Below are positions 45,140-54,632 of a DNA stretch of 64,000 nt, in pieces. Under the pieces are notes generated by a model. That model ran no database searches, was not told where the DNA came from, and worked only from the letters and a program-made list of their open reading frames with translations. The position numbers and the translations under genes were made by a program. Location: assembly GCA_021713415.1 (NCBI GenBank), contig JAKJJQ010000008.1, positions 19,703 through 83,702 on the forward strand, given 5' to 3'. The first letter of the stretch is position 1. Each line of letters starts with the position of its first letter. Source of the DNA: M0027 sp021713415. Its GTDB lineage: Bacteria; Pseudomonadota; Gammaproteobacteria; Francisellales; Francisellaceae.

Positions 45140-46315
45140 CTAATCTCTACGTAAGCGATCGAAAATTGCAATTGGGTTTGGATAAAATAAAACAACAATA
45201 TAAGAAGAAATGATAAACGTTAGTATCGTTACTGCTTGTATTACTGTATAACTTTGAGAGGTTAATACACTTGCCTGAAAGGCCATAAACCCAAGTAATA
45301 GTGAAAATTCACTGCCCTGACCTAATCTAACACCAATTTCAAGCGCAGTTTTCTTCTTCTCACCAAAAATTGCAAATAATGCACCGTAGACAATGGGTTT
45401 AATAATCATAATAATAACTGTTAATAGTAAAACCACTTGCCAAACATCGATAATTAAAGGGAAATTAAACCCTGCACCAACTGAAAAGAAAAAGATAATT
45501 AAAAAGAAATCTCTTAATGGTTTCAGATTTTCTGAAATATACTGTGAGATTGGAGAGTTTGCAATGGTAACACCTGCAATAAATGCACCAATTTCACTTG
45601 AAATACCTAGTGTAGTCGCTAATTGGCTCATGCCTAGGCACCAACCAATAGCTACTAAAAAGATATACTCCTTATAACGGTTAAACTTTCTTAATAGCTT
45701 AAATAATATAAATTTTTCTGCATAATAAGCAATTAATACGAGTACTGGTAATGCAATAAACATCATTAATAAGCGCCACCAGTTAAACTCAGTTGCACCT
45801 GTTGTTAATAAATCAAGTACGGTTAACATAAAAATGGCAATAATATCTTGTAATAGCAAAATACCAATGGCGATATTACCAATACGCTGATGATGTAGTG
45901 CTGTCGTTGGCATTAGTTTCAAACAAATAATGGTGCTTGAAAATATCATACAAACACCAACTAATAAACTTTCAACAAAACTAAAGCCAAACTCATAACA
46001 AATAACAATGGTAATCGTTGCAAATACAAGACTACTAACAACGGTAATAATTACCATTTTATTTAACATTTCGATTAAACTTTTTAATTGAAGATGTAAG
46101 CCTAATAAGAATAATAAAAACATAATACCAAAGTCAGATACCTCTGATATCATCTCAGTACTTTGGACAAATTTAAGTCCATAAGGCCCAACTAACATTC
46201 CTAGCGCAATATAAGCAACAATAATTGCTTGCCTTGTATATAGCGCAACCGTTGCAAATATAGAAGCACCAAAAAAAATCAAGAAAAATGTAAATATTAA
46301 CCCTGTATGTTCCAT
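45140..46315 (-). CDS. CPA2-type cation:proton antiporter (KefB/Na+-H+ exchanger family)
   Basis: 391 residues, about 12-13 membrane helices and no RCK/TrkA-N regulatory domain, so a short member of the monovalent cation:proton antiporter-2 family. Landmarks: GMLVGPYGLKF, LLFLLGLHLQLKSL, FSSTIICLKLM, LLLQDIIAIFML, and the EIGAFIAGVTIANSPIS helix. Exact ion unknown. Convergent with mlaA, 9 bases apart. Confidence 0.82.
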   Translation of the reverse strand: MEHTGLIFTFFLIFFGASIFATVALYTRQAIIVAYIALGMLVGPYGLKFVQSTEMISEVSDFGIMFLLFLLGLHLQLKSLIEMLNKMVIITVVSSLVFATITIVICYEFGFSFVESLLVGVCMIFSSTIICLKLMPTTALHHQRIGNIAIGILLLQDIIAIFMLTVLDLLTTGATEFNWWRLLMMFIALPVLVLIAYYAEKFILFKLLRKFNRYKEYIFLVAIGWCLGMSQLATTLGISSEIGAFIAGVTIANSPISQYISENLKPLRDFFLIIFFFSVGAGFNFPLIIDVWQVVLLLTVIIMIIKPIVYGALFAIFGEKKKTALEIGVRLGQGSEFSLLLGFMAFQASVLTSQSYTVIQAVTILTFIISSYIVVLFYPNPIAIFDRLRRD

Positions 46316-46510
46316 AATCTCAAAAATTTAGAATAAATACTACGTTAATTATATGCTTGGTTAATCAATTTTGCTATGAATACCTGAAATTTAAATATTA
46401 CAACTTTTGATATTTAAAACGGCTTAGTTGACCTGTATATTTACATTTCTTCCAGTTAGCTTATAATCCAAGACAGTCACTAATATCAACCTATTTAGGC
46501 ACTAGTTTAA

Positions 46511-47122
46511 ATGCTTGAAAAAACACTTAAATTACTTAATATATCCGTTACAGATCAACAGTTAGAACGATTTGAACAATACATTGAACTTTTATTTAAA
46601 TGGAATAAAACCTATAATTTATCTGCAATTAGAGAAAAATCTTCGATGTACTCTCATCATTTATATGATAGCTTATCTATTGCACCCTATGTTACAAAAC
46701 AGCAAATCATTGATGTTGGTAGTGGCGCTGGTCTACCTGGTATTCCACTTGCAATTTTATTTCCTGAAAAACACATAACTTTACTTGATAGTAATATTAA
46801 GAAATCACGTTTTCAGCGTCAAGTAATGCTCGAACTTAAGTTAGACAATGTTGATATCATACATACTCGAGTTGAAGATTATCAACCCAATGAATGCTTT
46901 GATTATGTTATCTCTCGTGCCTTTAGCTCACTTACTCAAATGGTAACACTATGCCAACATTTATTAAAATTAGATGGCGAATATTTGGCTATGAAAGGAA
47001 CTATTCCAATTGATGAAATTAAACTACTTGATCAAAAAGCTAGATTTGATATTCAAACAATACCACTAAATGTACCTAAAATTGATGCACATCGTCACTT
47101 ATTAATCATTAAAAAAACATAA
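46511..47122 (+). CDS. rsmG: 16S rRNA m7G527 methyltransferase
   Basis: 203 residues, close to family length. It methylates G527 in the 530 loop of 16S rRNA. Recognised by KWNKTYNLSAIRE, IDVGSGAGLPGIPLAI (SAM motif), LLDSNIKKSRF, and SRAFSSLTQM. Alone, convergent with the sugar transporter. Confidence 0.94.
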   Translation: MLEKTLKLLNISVTDQQLERFEQYIELLFKWNKTYNLSAIREKSSMYSHHLYDSLSIAPYVTKQQIIDVGSGAGLPGIPLAILFPEKHITLLDSNIKKSRFQRQVMLELKLDNVDIIHTRVEDYQPNECFDYVISRAFSSLTQMVTLCQHLLKLDGEYLAMKGTIPIDEIKLLDQKARFDIQTIPLNVPKIDAHRHLLIIKKT

Positions 47123-47131
47123 AATAAAGGC

Positions 47132-48358
47132 TTATTCAATTCTAACTTTGGCATCATAGCCATAAAAGCCAAAAAAGAAGATATATAAATAACAAATAAT
47201 AGGCACGATAAAAGATAAGGTTAAGCCGATATGATCTGCAAGTATACCTTGGACTAAAGGTATTATCGCACCACCGACAATTGAAACACATAATAGCCCT
47301 GAGCCTAAAGAAGTTTTTGAACCTAGTTCTCTAACACCTAAACTAAAAATCGTTGGAAATAAAATTGAATTAAATAAGCCAACTGCTAAAATTGCCCACA
47401 TGGCAATATGACTATAAGATAAAATTGAAATAGCAACTAAGATAATTGCAATGACGGCATTAAAGCAAACGGCTTTAGGTGGATGCACTTTTGTCAAAAC
47501 GATAGACCCTAATAGTCGACCAATCATTGCACCACCCCAATAAAATGCAACATATTTCGCTGCCTCTTCAGGTACTAACTTTAATATATGCTCACTACCA
47601 AAGTAATTAACCAAAAAACTACCAATGGTAACTTCTGCACCGACATAAGCAAAAATTGCAAAACATCCATAAACTAAATGCTTATGCTTCCAAATTTGTT
47701 TTTCTTCTCCTGAATATTGCTCATCTTCATCATGCTCAACATCATTTTTTAATTTAGCCAAAGGAAAAATAATAAAAAACAAACAAAGCACAAACATAAT
47801 AATCGCTAGTACTAAATAAGGTATTTGAATTGCTCTAACTGTAGCTTCAATATCATTTCCAGCCTTAGCAATAGCACCTAGAATGAAAACACCACCAATA
47901 ATCGGTCCAATCGTTGTACCTAAAGAATTTAAACCTTGAACAAATGTTAGTCGAGCAGATGCACTTTTTTTATTTCCTAATAAAGATACATAAGGGTTTG
48001 CAGCAACTTGTAGAACAACAATACCGGCTGCCAAGACAAATAAACTAATTAAAAAATAAGCATAAACTTCATAACCTGCAGCAGGCCAAAATCCAAGACA
48101 ACCAACACCTGCAACTAAAAAACCAATGACAACTGTCCAACGATAACCCAACCAATGCAAAAGTCGTGATAATGGAATTGATAGAATCGCATAAGTCATA
48201 AAAAAGACAAATTGAACCAACATTGCTTGTGCATAGCTTAATGTGAAAAGTGCCTTTAAATGTGGTATTAGAATATCATTTAGTGACGTTAATAAACCCC
48301 ACATAAAAAACGCCATTGAAATCGTACCAAAAGAAAAATAAGTTCTGTTGAATTTCAT
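47132..48358 (-). CDS. FucP/GluP-type sugar MFS transporter
   Basis: 408 residues with twelve helices. The FucP-family pattern is clear: MAFFMWGLLTSLNDILIPHLK near the start, LQVAANPYVSLLG in the middle, LTFVQGLNSLGTTIGPIIGG and FPTIFSLGVRELG near the end. Known relatives carry fucose, glucose/galactose or other hexoses with H+ symport; substrate is not readable here. Confidence 0.85.
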   Translation of the reverse strand: MKFNRTYFSFGTISMAFFMWGLLTSLNDILIPHLKALFTLSYAQAMLVQFVFFMTYAILSIPLSRLLHWLGYRWTVVIGFLVAGVGCLGFWPAAGYEVYAYFLISLFVLAAGIVVLQVAANPYVSLLGNKKSASARLTFVQGLNSLGTTIGPIIGGVFILGAIAKAGNDIEATVRAIQIPYLVLAIIMFVLCLFFIIFPLAKLKNDVEHDEDEQYSGEEKQIWKHKHLVYGCFAIFAYVGAEVTIGSFLVNYFGSEHILKLVPEEAAKYVAFYWGGAMIGRLLGSIVLTKVHPPKAVCFNAVIAIILVAISILSYSHIAMWAILAVGLFNSILFPTIFSLGVRELGSKTSLGSGLLCVSIVGGAIIPLVQGILADHIGLTLSFIVPIICYLYIFFFGFYGYDAKVRIE

Positions 48359-48457
48359 AATCTGAATTATATTACACTAGTTTATTATGCTAAGTATCCC
48401 AATACTAGTGCTTTTATACTTCAGATTCAATTTATTTATTTTCTTTAGAAACAGTTA

Positions 48458-48850
48458 TTATCGATGCGCTATCGCTTGAATTTCTAATAAAAGTCCTTTT
48501 TGAGCTAACTCACTAATACCAATGGATGCACTCGTATAACGACTATTAGGCATCACTTCTTTTCGTATTTGCCAAAAGTCAGGACCATGTTTTGAAAGTG
48601 ATACAATATAACACGTCATATAAACAATATGCTCTAATGATAGTGATGCTTCTTTTAATATAATCTCCATATTTTCAAATGTTTTATATGCTTGTTCTTT
48701 CATTGAGTGGCCAACTAATTTGCCATTGGCATCTAAACCAGCTTGACCTGTTACAAATACATAATCACCTTGAACCACTGCTTGACTAAAACCATAATGC
48801 TGATAATTATTTACTTGATCTGTATTGATAATTTCTTTTGAATCTTTCAT
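48458..48850 (-). CDS. RidA/YjgF-family protein lacking the catalytic arginine
   Basis: 130 residues. The family fold is shown by GFSQAVVQGDYVFVTGQAGLDANGK, AYKTFENMEIILKEAS, and the final strand LLLEIQAIA. In enamine/imine deaminases such as E. coli RidA, R105 sits in PARSCVEVARL; the aligned place here reads TSASIGISEL, with Ala. It therefore belongs to a YjgF subgroup without that arginine, and its activity is not predictable. Confidence 0.8.
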   Translation of the reverse strand: MKDSKEIINTDQVNNYQHYGFSQAVVQGDYVFVTGQAGLDANGKLVGHSMKEQAYKTFENMEIILKEASLSLEHIVYMTCYIVSLSKHGPDFWQIRKEVMPNSRYTSASIGISELAQKGLLLEIQAIAHR

Positions 48851-49032
48851 CTAATCACCTCTATATTCATTCTTTAAACTAACTATATTCAAGCATAATA
48901 CTTAAATTATAATTGGTAAAATATATTAATATTAATATATCAATAATTTTTTCTTATTACCTTTTAACTATTATTCAACTAAACTTTAGTTGAAACTTAA
49001 ATAACGTAAAGGTAGAAAGTAAGGAGATCAAT

Positions 49033-49194
49033 ATGCCCTGGATATTAATCAGTTTTATTTTCTATTTAATCACAATCTTAGTTAGTTGGTTTATTAGTCG
49101 CAAGCTTGGTATCTTCTTATTTATTATCTTTTTAGTACTCTATGCTTTAGTACTTTATCATCATATGACTGATCAATTACCCATTTCTTTATAA
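49033..49194 (+). CDS. Small DUF5993-like membrane protein beside dsbB
   Basis: A 53-residue ORF not easily seen by length filters. ATG at 49033, preceded by a good AAGGAG (49020-49025). The product has two hydrophobic segments: PWILISFIFYLITILVSWF and GIFLFIIFLVLYALVLYH, separated by SRKL, and ends LPISL. Length, position and topology match the DUF5993 small proteins found immediately upstream of dsbB genes in other bacteria, from memory. The dsbB start follows after 11 bases, in one transcript. Confidence 0.7.
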   Translation: MPWILISFIFYLITILVSWFISRKLGIFLFIIFLVLYALVLYHHMTDQLPISL

Positions 49195-49205
49195 AGGAGC
49201 GTATT

Positions 49206-49796
49206 ATGAATGATCTGCAAGTCAGTCGATTTTTGCGTCTTATTAACATTATTGATATCCTTGGCATTATTATTGTTTTAATCATTGCTTTTTATTTTCA
49301 ATTTATTTTTAATGAACTGCCTTGTCCTTTGTGCTTACTCCAACGACTTGGTTTATTAGCTATTTGTTTTGGCTTTTTATTAAATATTCATTATCAACCA
49401 CGACCCAGTCATTATGCATTATCAATTCTTGCAGCAATTATTACTGCAATGACTGCCATGCGACAAATTTTATTACATATTGAACCTGGCGATCAAGGTT
49501 ATGGTAGTACTGTATTAGGATTACATATGTATACTTGGGTATTTATTTTTGCTGCCCTTGCGATTATCTATATTGCAATTATTTTAAGTATACCCAAACA
49601 GTATCACTTAAAGAAAGATTCTGAAAAAGTTGTCAAACCAAAAAACAAATTATTGCGCACTTTTACATCTATTGCATTTTTACTATTTATTGCTTTATTA
49701 ATTGCGAATATCATCTCTTTATACTTAGAGTGTGGATTAAAAGAATGTCCAGACAACCCAACTAATTATATGATTTCATTTCCTTATACAAAATAG
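49206..49796 (+). CDS. DsbB-like disulfide bond formation protein
   Basis: 196 residues. The quinone-side redox pair is C40-x-x-C43 in ELPCPLCLLQR, and PGDQGYGSTVLGLHMYTWVFI is a typical DsbB-family segment. The usual second pair (E. coli C104-C130) in the next periplasmic loop is absent. Instead there is an extra fifth helix (about 152-173) followed by C176-x4-C181 in ECGLKECPDNP, which would face the periplasm by topology. That likely replaces the lost pair. Forms an operon with the DUF5993-like gene. Confidence 0.8.
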   Translation: MNDLQVSRFLRLINIIDILGIIIVLIIAFYFQFIFNELPCPLCLLQRLGLLAICFGFLLNIHYQPRPSHYALSILAAIITAMTAMRQILLHIEPGDQGYGSTVLGLHMYTWVFIFAALAIIYIAIILSIPKQYHLKKDSEKVVKPKNKLLRTFTSIAFLLFIALLIANIISLYLECGLKECPDNPTNYMISFPYTK

Positions 49797-49959
49797 TTAG
49801 CCCATGAAGCATAATTTTTAATTTTGCTTTCTAGCAAATAATTGGCTTATAATCATCGTCCATTTGATTATTATAAAATTAACTAATCATTTTTTAATGC
49901 AATGCTAGACTTCAAAAAGAATAAAATATAATAACAGTCAAAGGAGCTTAATTTTAATT

Positions 49960-50496
49960 ATGAATAACGTTCTAACTACAATTTATTACACCTTAGCCTA
50001 TACACCCTGGTGGGTTTATGTATTATTTATTTATTTACTCTTTATTGGTATTAAAGCTAGCAAACCAAGCCATAAACCGGTTAGCAAACTTGCCATTATT
50101 CCTATAATTTTCTTAATCTTATCGATTGAATCATTGATTAATCAAACCAACCTACATGGTATTAATTTATTAGCTTATGCTATTGCCTTAGTCATTGGTA
50201 TTATCATAGGCTTTATCATTGCACGCTTTATTGGCGCCCAGGCTACTAGAGAAAATAATAAATATATAATTATCTTACCTGGTAGCTGGCTAACATTAAT
50301 TTTGATACTAATTATTTTTATATCTAAATATTACTTTGGTTTTAAAATTGGTGATAACCCAAACTTAATACATAACCTACACTTTACAATTACAATGCTA
50401 AGTGTTTATGGTGTTACTGCAGGACTTTTTATTGGTCGATTTATTTTTTATTTAATACGTATTTATCAATACCGTCAAAAAAAAGAAACTAGCTAA
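49960..50496 (+). CDS. DUF6622-like membrane protein
   Basis: 178 residues with about five or six hydrophobic helices. The N-terminus (TLAYTPWWVYVLFIYLLFIGIKA) and Tyr/Trp-rich start resemble the DUF6622 family of small membrane proteins, of unknown function. Good AAGGAGCTTAA context. Its 3' end overlaps the convergent GNAT gene by 8 bases. Confidence 0.6.
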   Translation: MNNVLTTIYYTLAYTPWWVYVLFIYLLFIGIKASKPSHKPVSKLAIIPIIFLILSIESLINQTNLHGINLLAYAIALVIGIIIGFIIARFIGAQATRENNKYIIILPGSWLTLILILIIFISKYYFGFKIGDNPNLIHNLHFTITMLSVYGVTAGLFIGRFIFYLIRIYQYRQKKETS

Positions 50497-50941
50497 ATTC
50501 TAGCCTCATATCAACATGTAAAATGCCATAATCATCATAAGGCTCTGAAAAGGCAACAAACCCAAATTGTTGATAATAACTTTTTAAATGAGCTTGTGCA
50601 CCAATGATAATTGTAGCATTTTTCTGTAACTCTTTTATTTTTTCCAGTGCCCCATTCACCAAATAAGTACCTAATTTTTGTTTTCTATATGTGGGATTAA
50701 CAACAACTCGGCCAAAAGTCCAATGACAACTATCTGTTTGATAAATACGAATATAACCAATCAACTGATCAGCTTGATATAATAATCCATGATATGACTT
50801 TTGATCTAAATTATCTAAATCCGGATAAGCACAAACTTGCTCAACAACGAAAATATCTGATCTTAGTTTTAATATACTATATAGTTGATTTAATGATAAC
50901 TGATCAAACAAAAGCCAACGAATGCCTTCTACTTTTTGCAT
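50489..50941 (-). CDS. elaA: ElaA-type GNAT acetyltransferase
   Basis: 150 residues. Pattern LNQLYSILKLRSDIFVVEQ followed by YPDLDNLDQKSYH matches ElaA, and the acetyl-CoA binding segment is RVVVNPTYRKQKLGTYLVNGALE. The C-terminal part contains QAHLKSYYQQFGF. Substrate unknown. Lies 12 bases after the sensor kinase gene on the same strand, so it may be cotranscribed. Confidence 0.82.
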   Translation of the reverse strand: MQKVEGIRWLLFDQLSLNQLYSILKLRSDIFVVEQVCAYPDLDNLDQKSYHGLLYQADQLIGYIRIYQTDSCHWTFGRVVVNPTYRKQKLGTYLVNGALEKIKELQKNATIIIGAQAHLKSYYQQFGFVAFSEPYDDYGILHVDMRLEFS

Positions 50942-50953
50942 ATTAACCCTTAA

Positions 50954-52471
50954 TTATACTTTTTTTATATCATGGTGATCATTGTGACAGATTGGCAAAC
51001 GTATTTGAACTTCTAATCCACCTGAAGCAACATGTTTGGCAATCACAGAACCATCATGCAATCTAACAACTTCTTTAACAATAGATAGGCCAAGGCCACT
51101 ACCTTGCTCTTTTGTACCTGTTTGACGATAGAATCGATCAAATATACGCTCTAATTGCTCCGCTTTGACACCAATACCATTATCAATTACTGCTATCAGC
51201 ACATTTGCATCTTCTAGAACTATATTTAACATAACTTGCCCATTTTTAGGTGTGTAACGAATGGCATTATCTAAAAGATTGCGAAACAATACATCAAGTG
51301 CAGCATGGTTTGCTAAAATATAAACAGGCTGATTCGAACGATTTAAACTTAACTCTATTGATTTTTGCATTGCTACAGGTACCATTTCAGCAACCCACTC
51401 TGCAGCAAAACGATTTATTTCTATTGTCTCAACTCTTGACTGTAAAGCTTTATTAGGCTCAAGCCTAGTAAGCGTTAATAATTGATCAATAATATGATAA
51501 TAACGATCCATATTTTTCAGTGCAACGATCATCTTTTCTTTAATTAAATCAATATCATCTAAATTCAGTGCAACTTCAATTTGTGCTTTTATACCTGCTA
51601 AAGGAGTTTTTAATTCATGTGCTGCATCACCGGCAAAACGGCTTTCTCTCTCTAGTATTTGATTGAATTTAATAAATAATTGATTTAATTGATCTAATAA
51701 CGGCTGTACTTCTTTCGGAATTTTTTTAACAACTAAGGGTTCAATACTTCTTGGGTTACGTTTTTTTAATGCTTGAGCAATTTTAAATAATGGTGCAAAA
51801 ATAATTCTAACTAAAAGCATTAGCATCACTGCTGATATGACATATAACCATAAGATTTCCTTTAACAGTGTCCAAAATAATTCCATCACAACTTGATTTT
51901 TAAAACTCTGATTAACTGCAATAACAATTCTTATAGGCTGGTAATGACTTCTCATACTAAAAACATACCAACTAGATTCAATCGAATCTTTTGATTTTGC
52001 CGTACTAAAGCCATAAGGCACACCTAATGGCTTATCTGGTGCATTAGAGGATTTAAGTAATATATGATGATCCTTTAGACTATAGACTTGAAAAAAGAAC
52101 GCTTCGCTATAAATATTATAAAACTCTTGCGTTTGAGGTTTTGTATAAGCTTTAACATCGCTATCTGTAATTCTCTGTGCTTGCTCAGTATTTAATAGTT
52201 TAGCTAATGCTTGTAAGGATGTATGTTGAATATTCATGGAAACCAAAACATCAACCAAACCTGCAGCATGTACCATTTGAATATTAAATAACTTTTCATT
52301 TTGTTTATCTAATTGCATATAATTTACCAACGTTAAAAAACCCATAATCAAGGTAATAAATACAAATAATGAGATATTCAAAATTCGATGCATTGAAACT
52401 GACTCTTTTGGTAAAATATAAATTGCCTTTAAACGATTTTTAAACCGCTTTAATAATTTGGCTAATTTCAT
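50954..52471 (-). CDS. Sensor histidine kinase (QseC/PmrB type), no adjacent regulator
   Basis: 505 residues. Two membrane helices (about 30-50 and 200-220) flank a periplasmic sensor. The phosphoacceptor is H285 in AGDAAHELKTPLAGI; N-box LLDNAIRYTP; ATP lid DNGIGVKAEQLERIFDRFYR and GSGLGLSIVKEVV. Such kinases normally sit next to a response-regulator gene, but here one neighbour is elaA and the other a TonB-dependent receptor. TTGGAG serves as ribosome-binding site for ATG 52469-52471; a TTG overlapping it is not used. An orphan QseC-like kinase is known from Francisella, so this may be an ancestral arrangement. Confidence 0.85.
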   Translation of the reverse strand: MKLAKLLKRFKNRLKAIYILPKESVSMHRILNISLFVFITLIMGFLTLVNYMQLDKQNEKLFNIQMVHAAGLVDVLVSMNIQHTSLQALAKLLNTEQAQRITDSDVKAYTKPQTQEFYNIYSEAFFFQVYSLKDHHILLKSSNAPDKPLGVPYGFSTAKSKDSIESSWYVFSMRSHYQPIRIVIAVNQSFKNQVVMELFWTLLKEILWLYVISAVMLMLLVRIIFAPLFKIAQALKKRNPRSIEPLVVKKIPKEVQPLLDQLNQLFIKFNQILERESRFAGDAAHELKTPLAGIKAQIEVALNLDDIDLIKEKMIVALKNMDRYYHIIDQLLTLTRLEPNKALQSRVETIEINRFAAEWVAEMVPVAMQKSIELSLNRSNQPVYILANHAALDVLFRNLLDNAIRYTPKNGQVMLNIVLEDANVLIAVIDNGIGVKAEQLERIFDRFYRQTGTKEQGSGLGLSIVKEVVRLHDGSVIAKHVASGGLEVQIRLPICHNDHHDIKKV

Positions 52472-52632
52472 GCTTTTCTCCAACTATGCAATCTTTTGAC
52501 TGTAAGCTTAATCAAACAAAATCAAATCTGCAAAACACACTTAAGCTTAATACTTGCCTTTGTCATCATATTTATCTAAAATATTCGACTATTTTCCAAC
52601 TAACATCTTAAGCTAACTTTCTATTTATTTAT

Positions 52633-54615
52633 ATGAGAAAAAAAATAAATCTACTGTTATTTAATACTTGTCTCTTTTGGGCGCATAACCTAATCGCTGA
52701 AACAGCTTATCAGTTACCTGGCATTTCAACTTATCAAGATAATAACACACAAGAAAAGATAAAAACTGCGATATCACCAACTGCCAATTTAAACGTTCAT
52801 ATTGATCATAAAACAATTACATCAAGTGGCATTAAAACAATCACACAAGCTATAAAACAGCTAAGCATGGTACAAGTCTATAGTCAAACAAGTAGTAACC
52901 CTATTTTTTATATTCATGGCTTAAGGACACAGGTACTACTTAATGGACAGCCATTATCTGGATTTGATAGTAGCGCTAGTATGATTAATTTAATTCCAAT
53001 CGATAGTGTTGATTATATTAATATTTACACCAATGGCGATAGTACAAATTACCATGATGGCATGCTCGGTGGCATTATTAATATTGTTACTAAAATTAAA
53101 CATACTCAAGTTAGTATTACACCGACTTATCCAAAATATGGTCAATTATCTGCAAGTCTTGCTAAAGCTATCAATGCAAATAACCAACTAGGTATCATGC
53201 AGTCTGTTAATAATAGCTATGGCTATCGAAATCATGATAATAGCCAATCATCTCAGAGCATGCTTACCTATCAGCATTACTATGATCGAGGCGAATTTAA
53301 TAGTAATTTGATTTATCTATCTCAAAATAGTCAATTTCCAGGTGGCTTAACTGAAGATCAATATCATCAAAACCCTTATCAAGCTTCATCTGGTTGGGAG
53401 ATATATAAAGAACGTAGTTTAAATCTTCAAAGTAATTGGCAACAGCAATTAACTGAAAAACAAAGCTTTCAAGGCCAGTTACAATACCGCCAAATAAATG
53501 CTCAAGGCTATTTCCCACAATGGGGTAGCTCTTTTGAACAAACCTATCAAACAATCTCAATTTCTCCAAATTTAAACCTTTTTTTTAGTAATGAAAATTT
53601 AGATAAAACACTATCAATACATACTGGTATCAATTACCGTTATGAATCATTTGTTAACACCTCATCAATTAATAATGCCTATCGACAAAGCTTATTAAAT
53701 ACCAACCAATTTGAAGAGTCACTAAACCAATGGCAATTCACCCAAGCAATAAGCTATGGCATTAGCTATGATCATGGCAGCTTTATTAATTACAGTACAA
53801 TACCTGCAACAATAAACTCACCGAGTAATGAAACATATTACCCACTTTCTTATAATTTAGGTGTAACCTATCGCTTTAGTCCTAACTTACACAGTGGTAT
53901 TTTATTTGCGCATAACTATCAGTTGCCATTTATCGATCAATCTAATTTAACGCCTGAAATCCAATCAAGTTTTGGCTTAGCGCCTCAAACTTCCAATGGC
54001 TTCACATTGACACAAATCTATAAAAACCATCAACTAATTCCCATTAAATTTAGTGGTGATCTTTATATTCTATGGATTGATAATCAAATTGCTTATGATC
54101 CAAGTCAAGCATCGGCTAACCCATTTCCCGGTGCCAATGTTAATTTACCACCAGTCTTTCAATACGGCAGTGATTTAATTGCCACGATTACCATTACTCC
54201 AAAACTCCTTGCTGGTATGAGCATTAATTTTAATGTTGCTAGATTTAAAAGTGGGCAGCTAGCAGATGGTACTTCTTTAGAAGGTAACTCTGTTCCAGGA
54301 ATCCCTAATACAAGTTATGAAGTTCATAGTCGGTTCTCATTTTTGGATCATTATCAATGGTACCTACAAGCACAGTATCATGGTAGTCAATATGCCGATG
54401 GTGACTTTGCCAATGCCGATGGCAAAGTGCAAGCTTATTGGTTAATTAATACTGCAATTAACTATCAATTACTCCCTTGGATTATATCTTTACGAATCAA
54501 TAATTTGCTTAACGAAAAATACAATCAATACGTTATAGATATCAATCATCAGTGGAATTATTATCCTGGCAATGGTATTAATGGTTCTCTAACTATTACC
54601 TATCGATTTAAATAA
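52633..54615 (+). CDS. TonB-dependent outer-membrane receptor
   Basis: 660 residues. Signal peptide to about residue 22 (NLIAETA). A plug domain is shown by FYIHGLRTQVLLNGQPL and the plug-barrel junction GDSTNYHDGMLGGIINIVTK, followed by a barrel of antiparallel strands ending SLTITYRFK with a terminal Phe/Lys. The barrel keeps the NLLNEKYNQYV and GNGINGSLTITYRF segments typical of iron/vitamin receptors. Substrate not deducible; no Fur box seen upstream. tonB follows 17 bases downstream, so the pair is an operon. Confidence 0.85.
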   Translation: MRKKINLLLFNTCLFWAHNLIAETAYQLPGISTYQDNNTQEKIKTAISPTANLNVHIDHKTITSSGIKTITQAIKQLSMVQVYSQTSSNPIFYIHGLRTQVLLNGQPLSGFDSSASMINLIPIDSVDYINIYTNGDSTNYHDGMLGGIINIVTKIKHTQVSITPTYPKYGQLSASLAKAINANNQLGIMQSVNNSYGYRNHDNSQSSQSMLTYQHYYDRGEFNSNLIYLSQNSQFPGGLTEDQYHQNPYQASSGWEIYKERSLNLQSNWQQQLTEKQSFQGQLQYRQINAQGYFPQWGSSFEQTYQTISISPNLNLFFSNENLDKTLSIHTGINYRYESFVNTSSINNAYRQSLLNTNQFEESLNQWQFTQAISYGISYDHGSFINYSTIPATINSPSNETYYPLSYNLGVTYRFSPNLHSGILFAHNYQLPFIDQSNLTPEIQSSFGLAPQTSNGFTLTQIYKNHQLIPIKFSGDLYILWIDNQIAYDPSQASANPFPGANVNLPPVFQYGSDLIATITITPKLLAGMSINFNVARFKSGQLADGTSLEGNSVPGIPNTSYEVHSRFSFLDHYQWYLQAQYHGSQYADGDFANADGKVQAYWLINTAINYQLLPWIISLRINNLLNEKYNQYVIDINHQWNYYPGNGINGSLTITYRFK

Positions 54616-54632
54616 TATATAAAGGTTAATAA

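Noticed and set aside
52484..52632. Fur box before the TonB-dependent receptor
   Set aside because: No GATAATGATAATCATTATC-like sequence seen, so iron control is not claimed.
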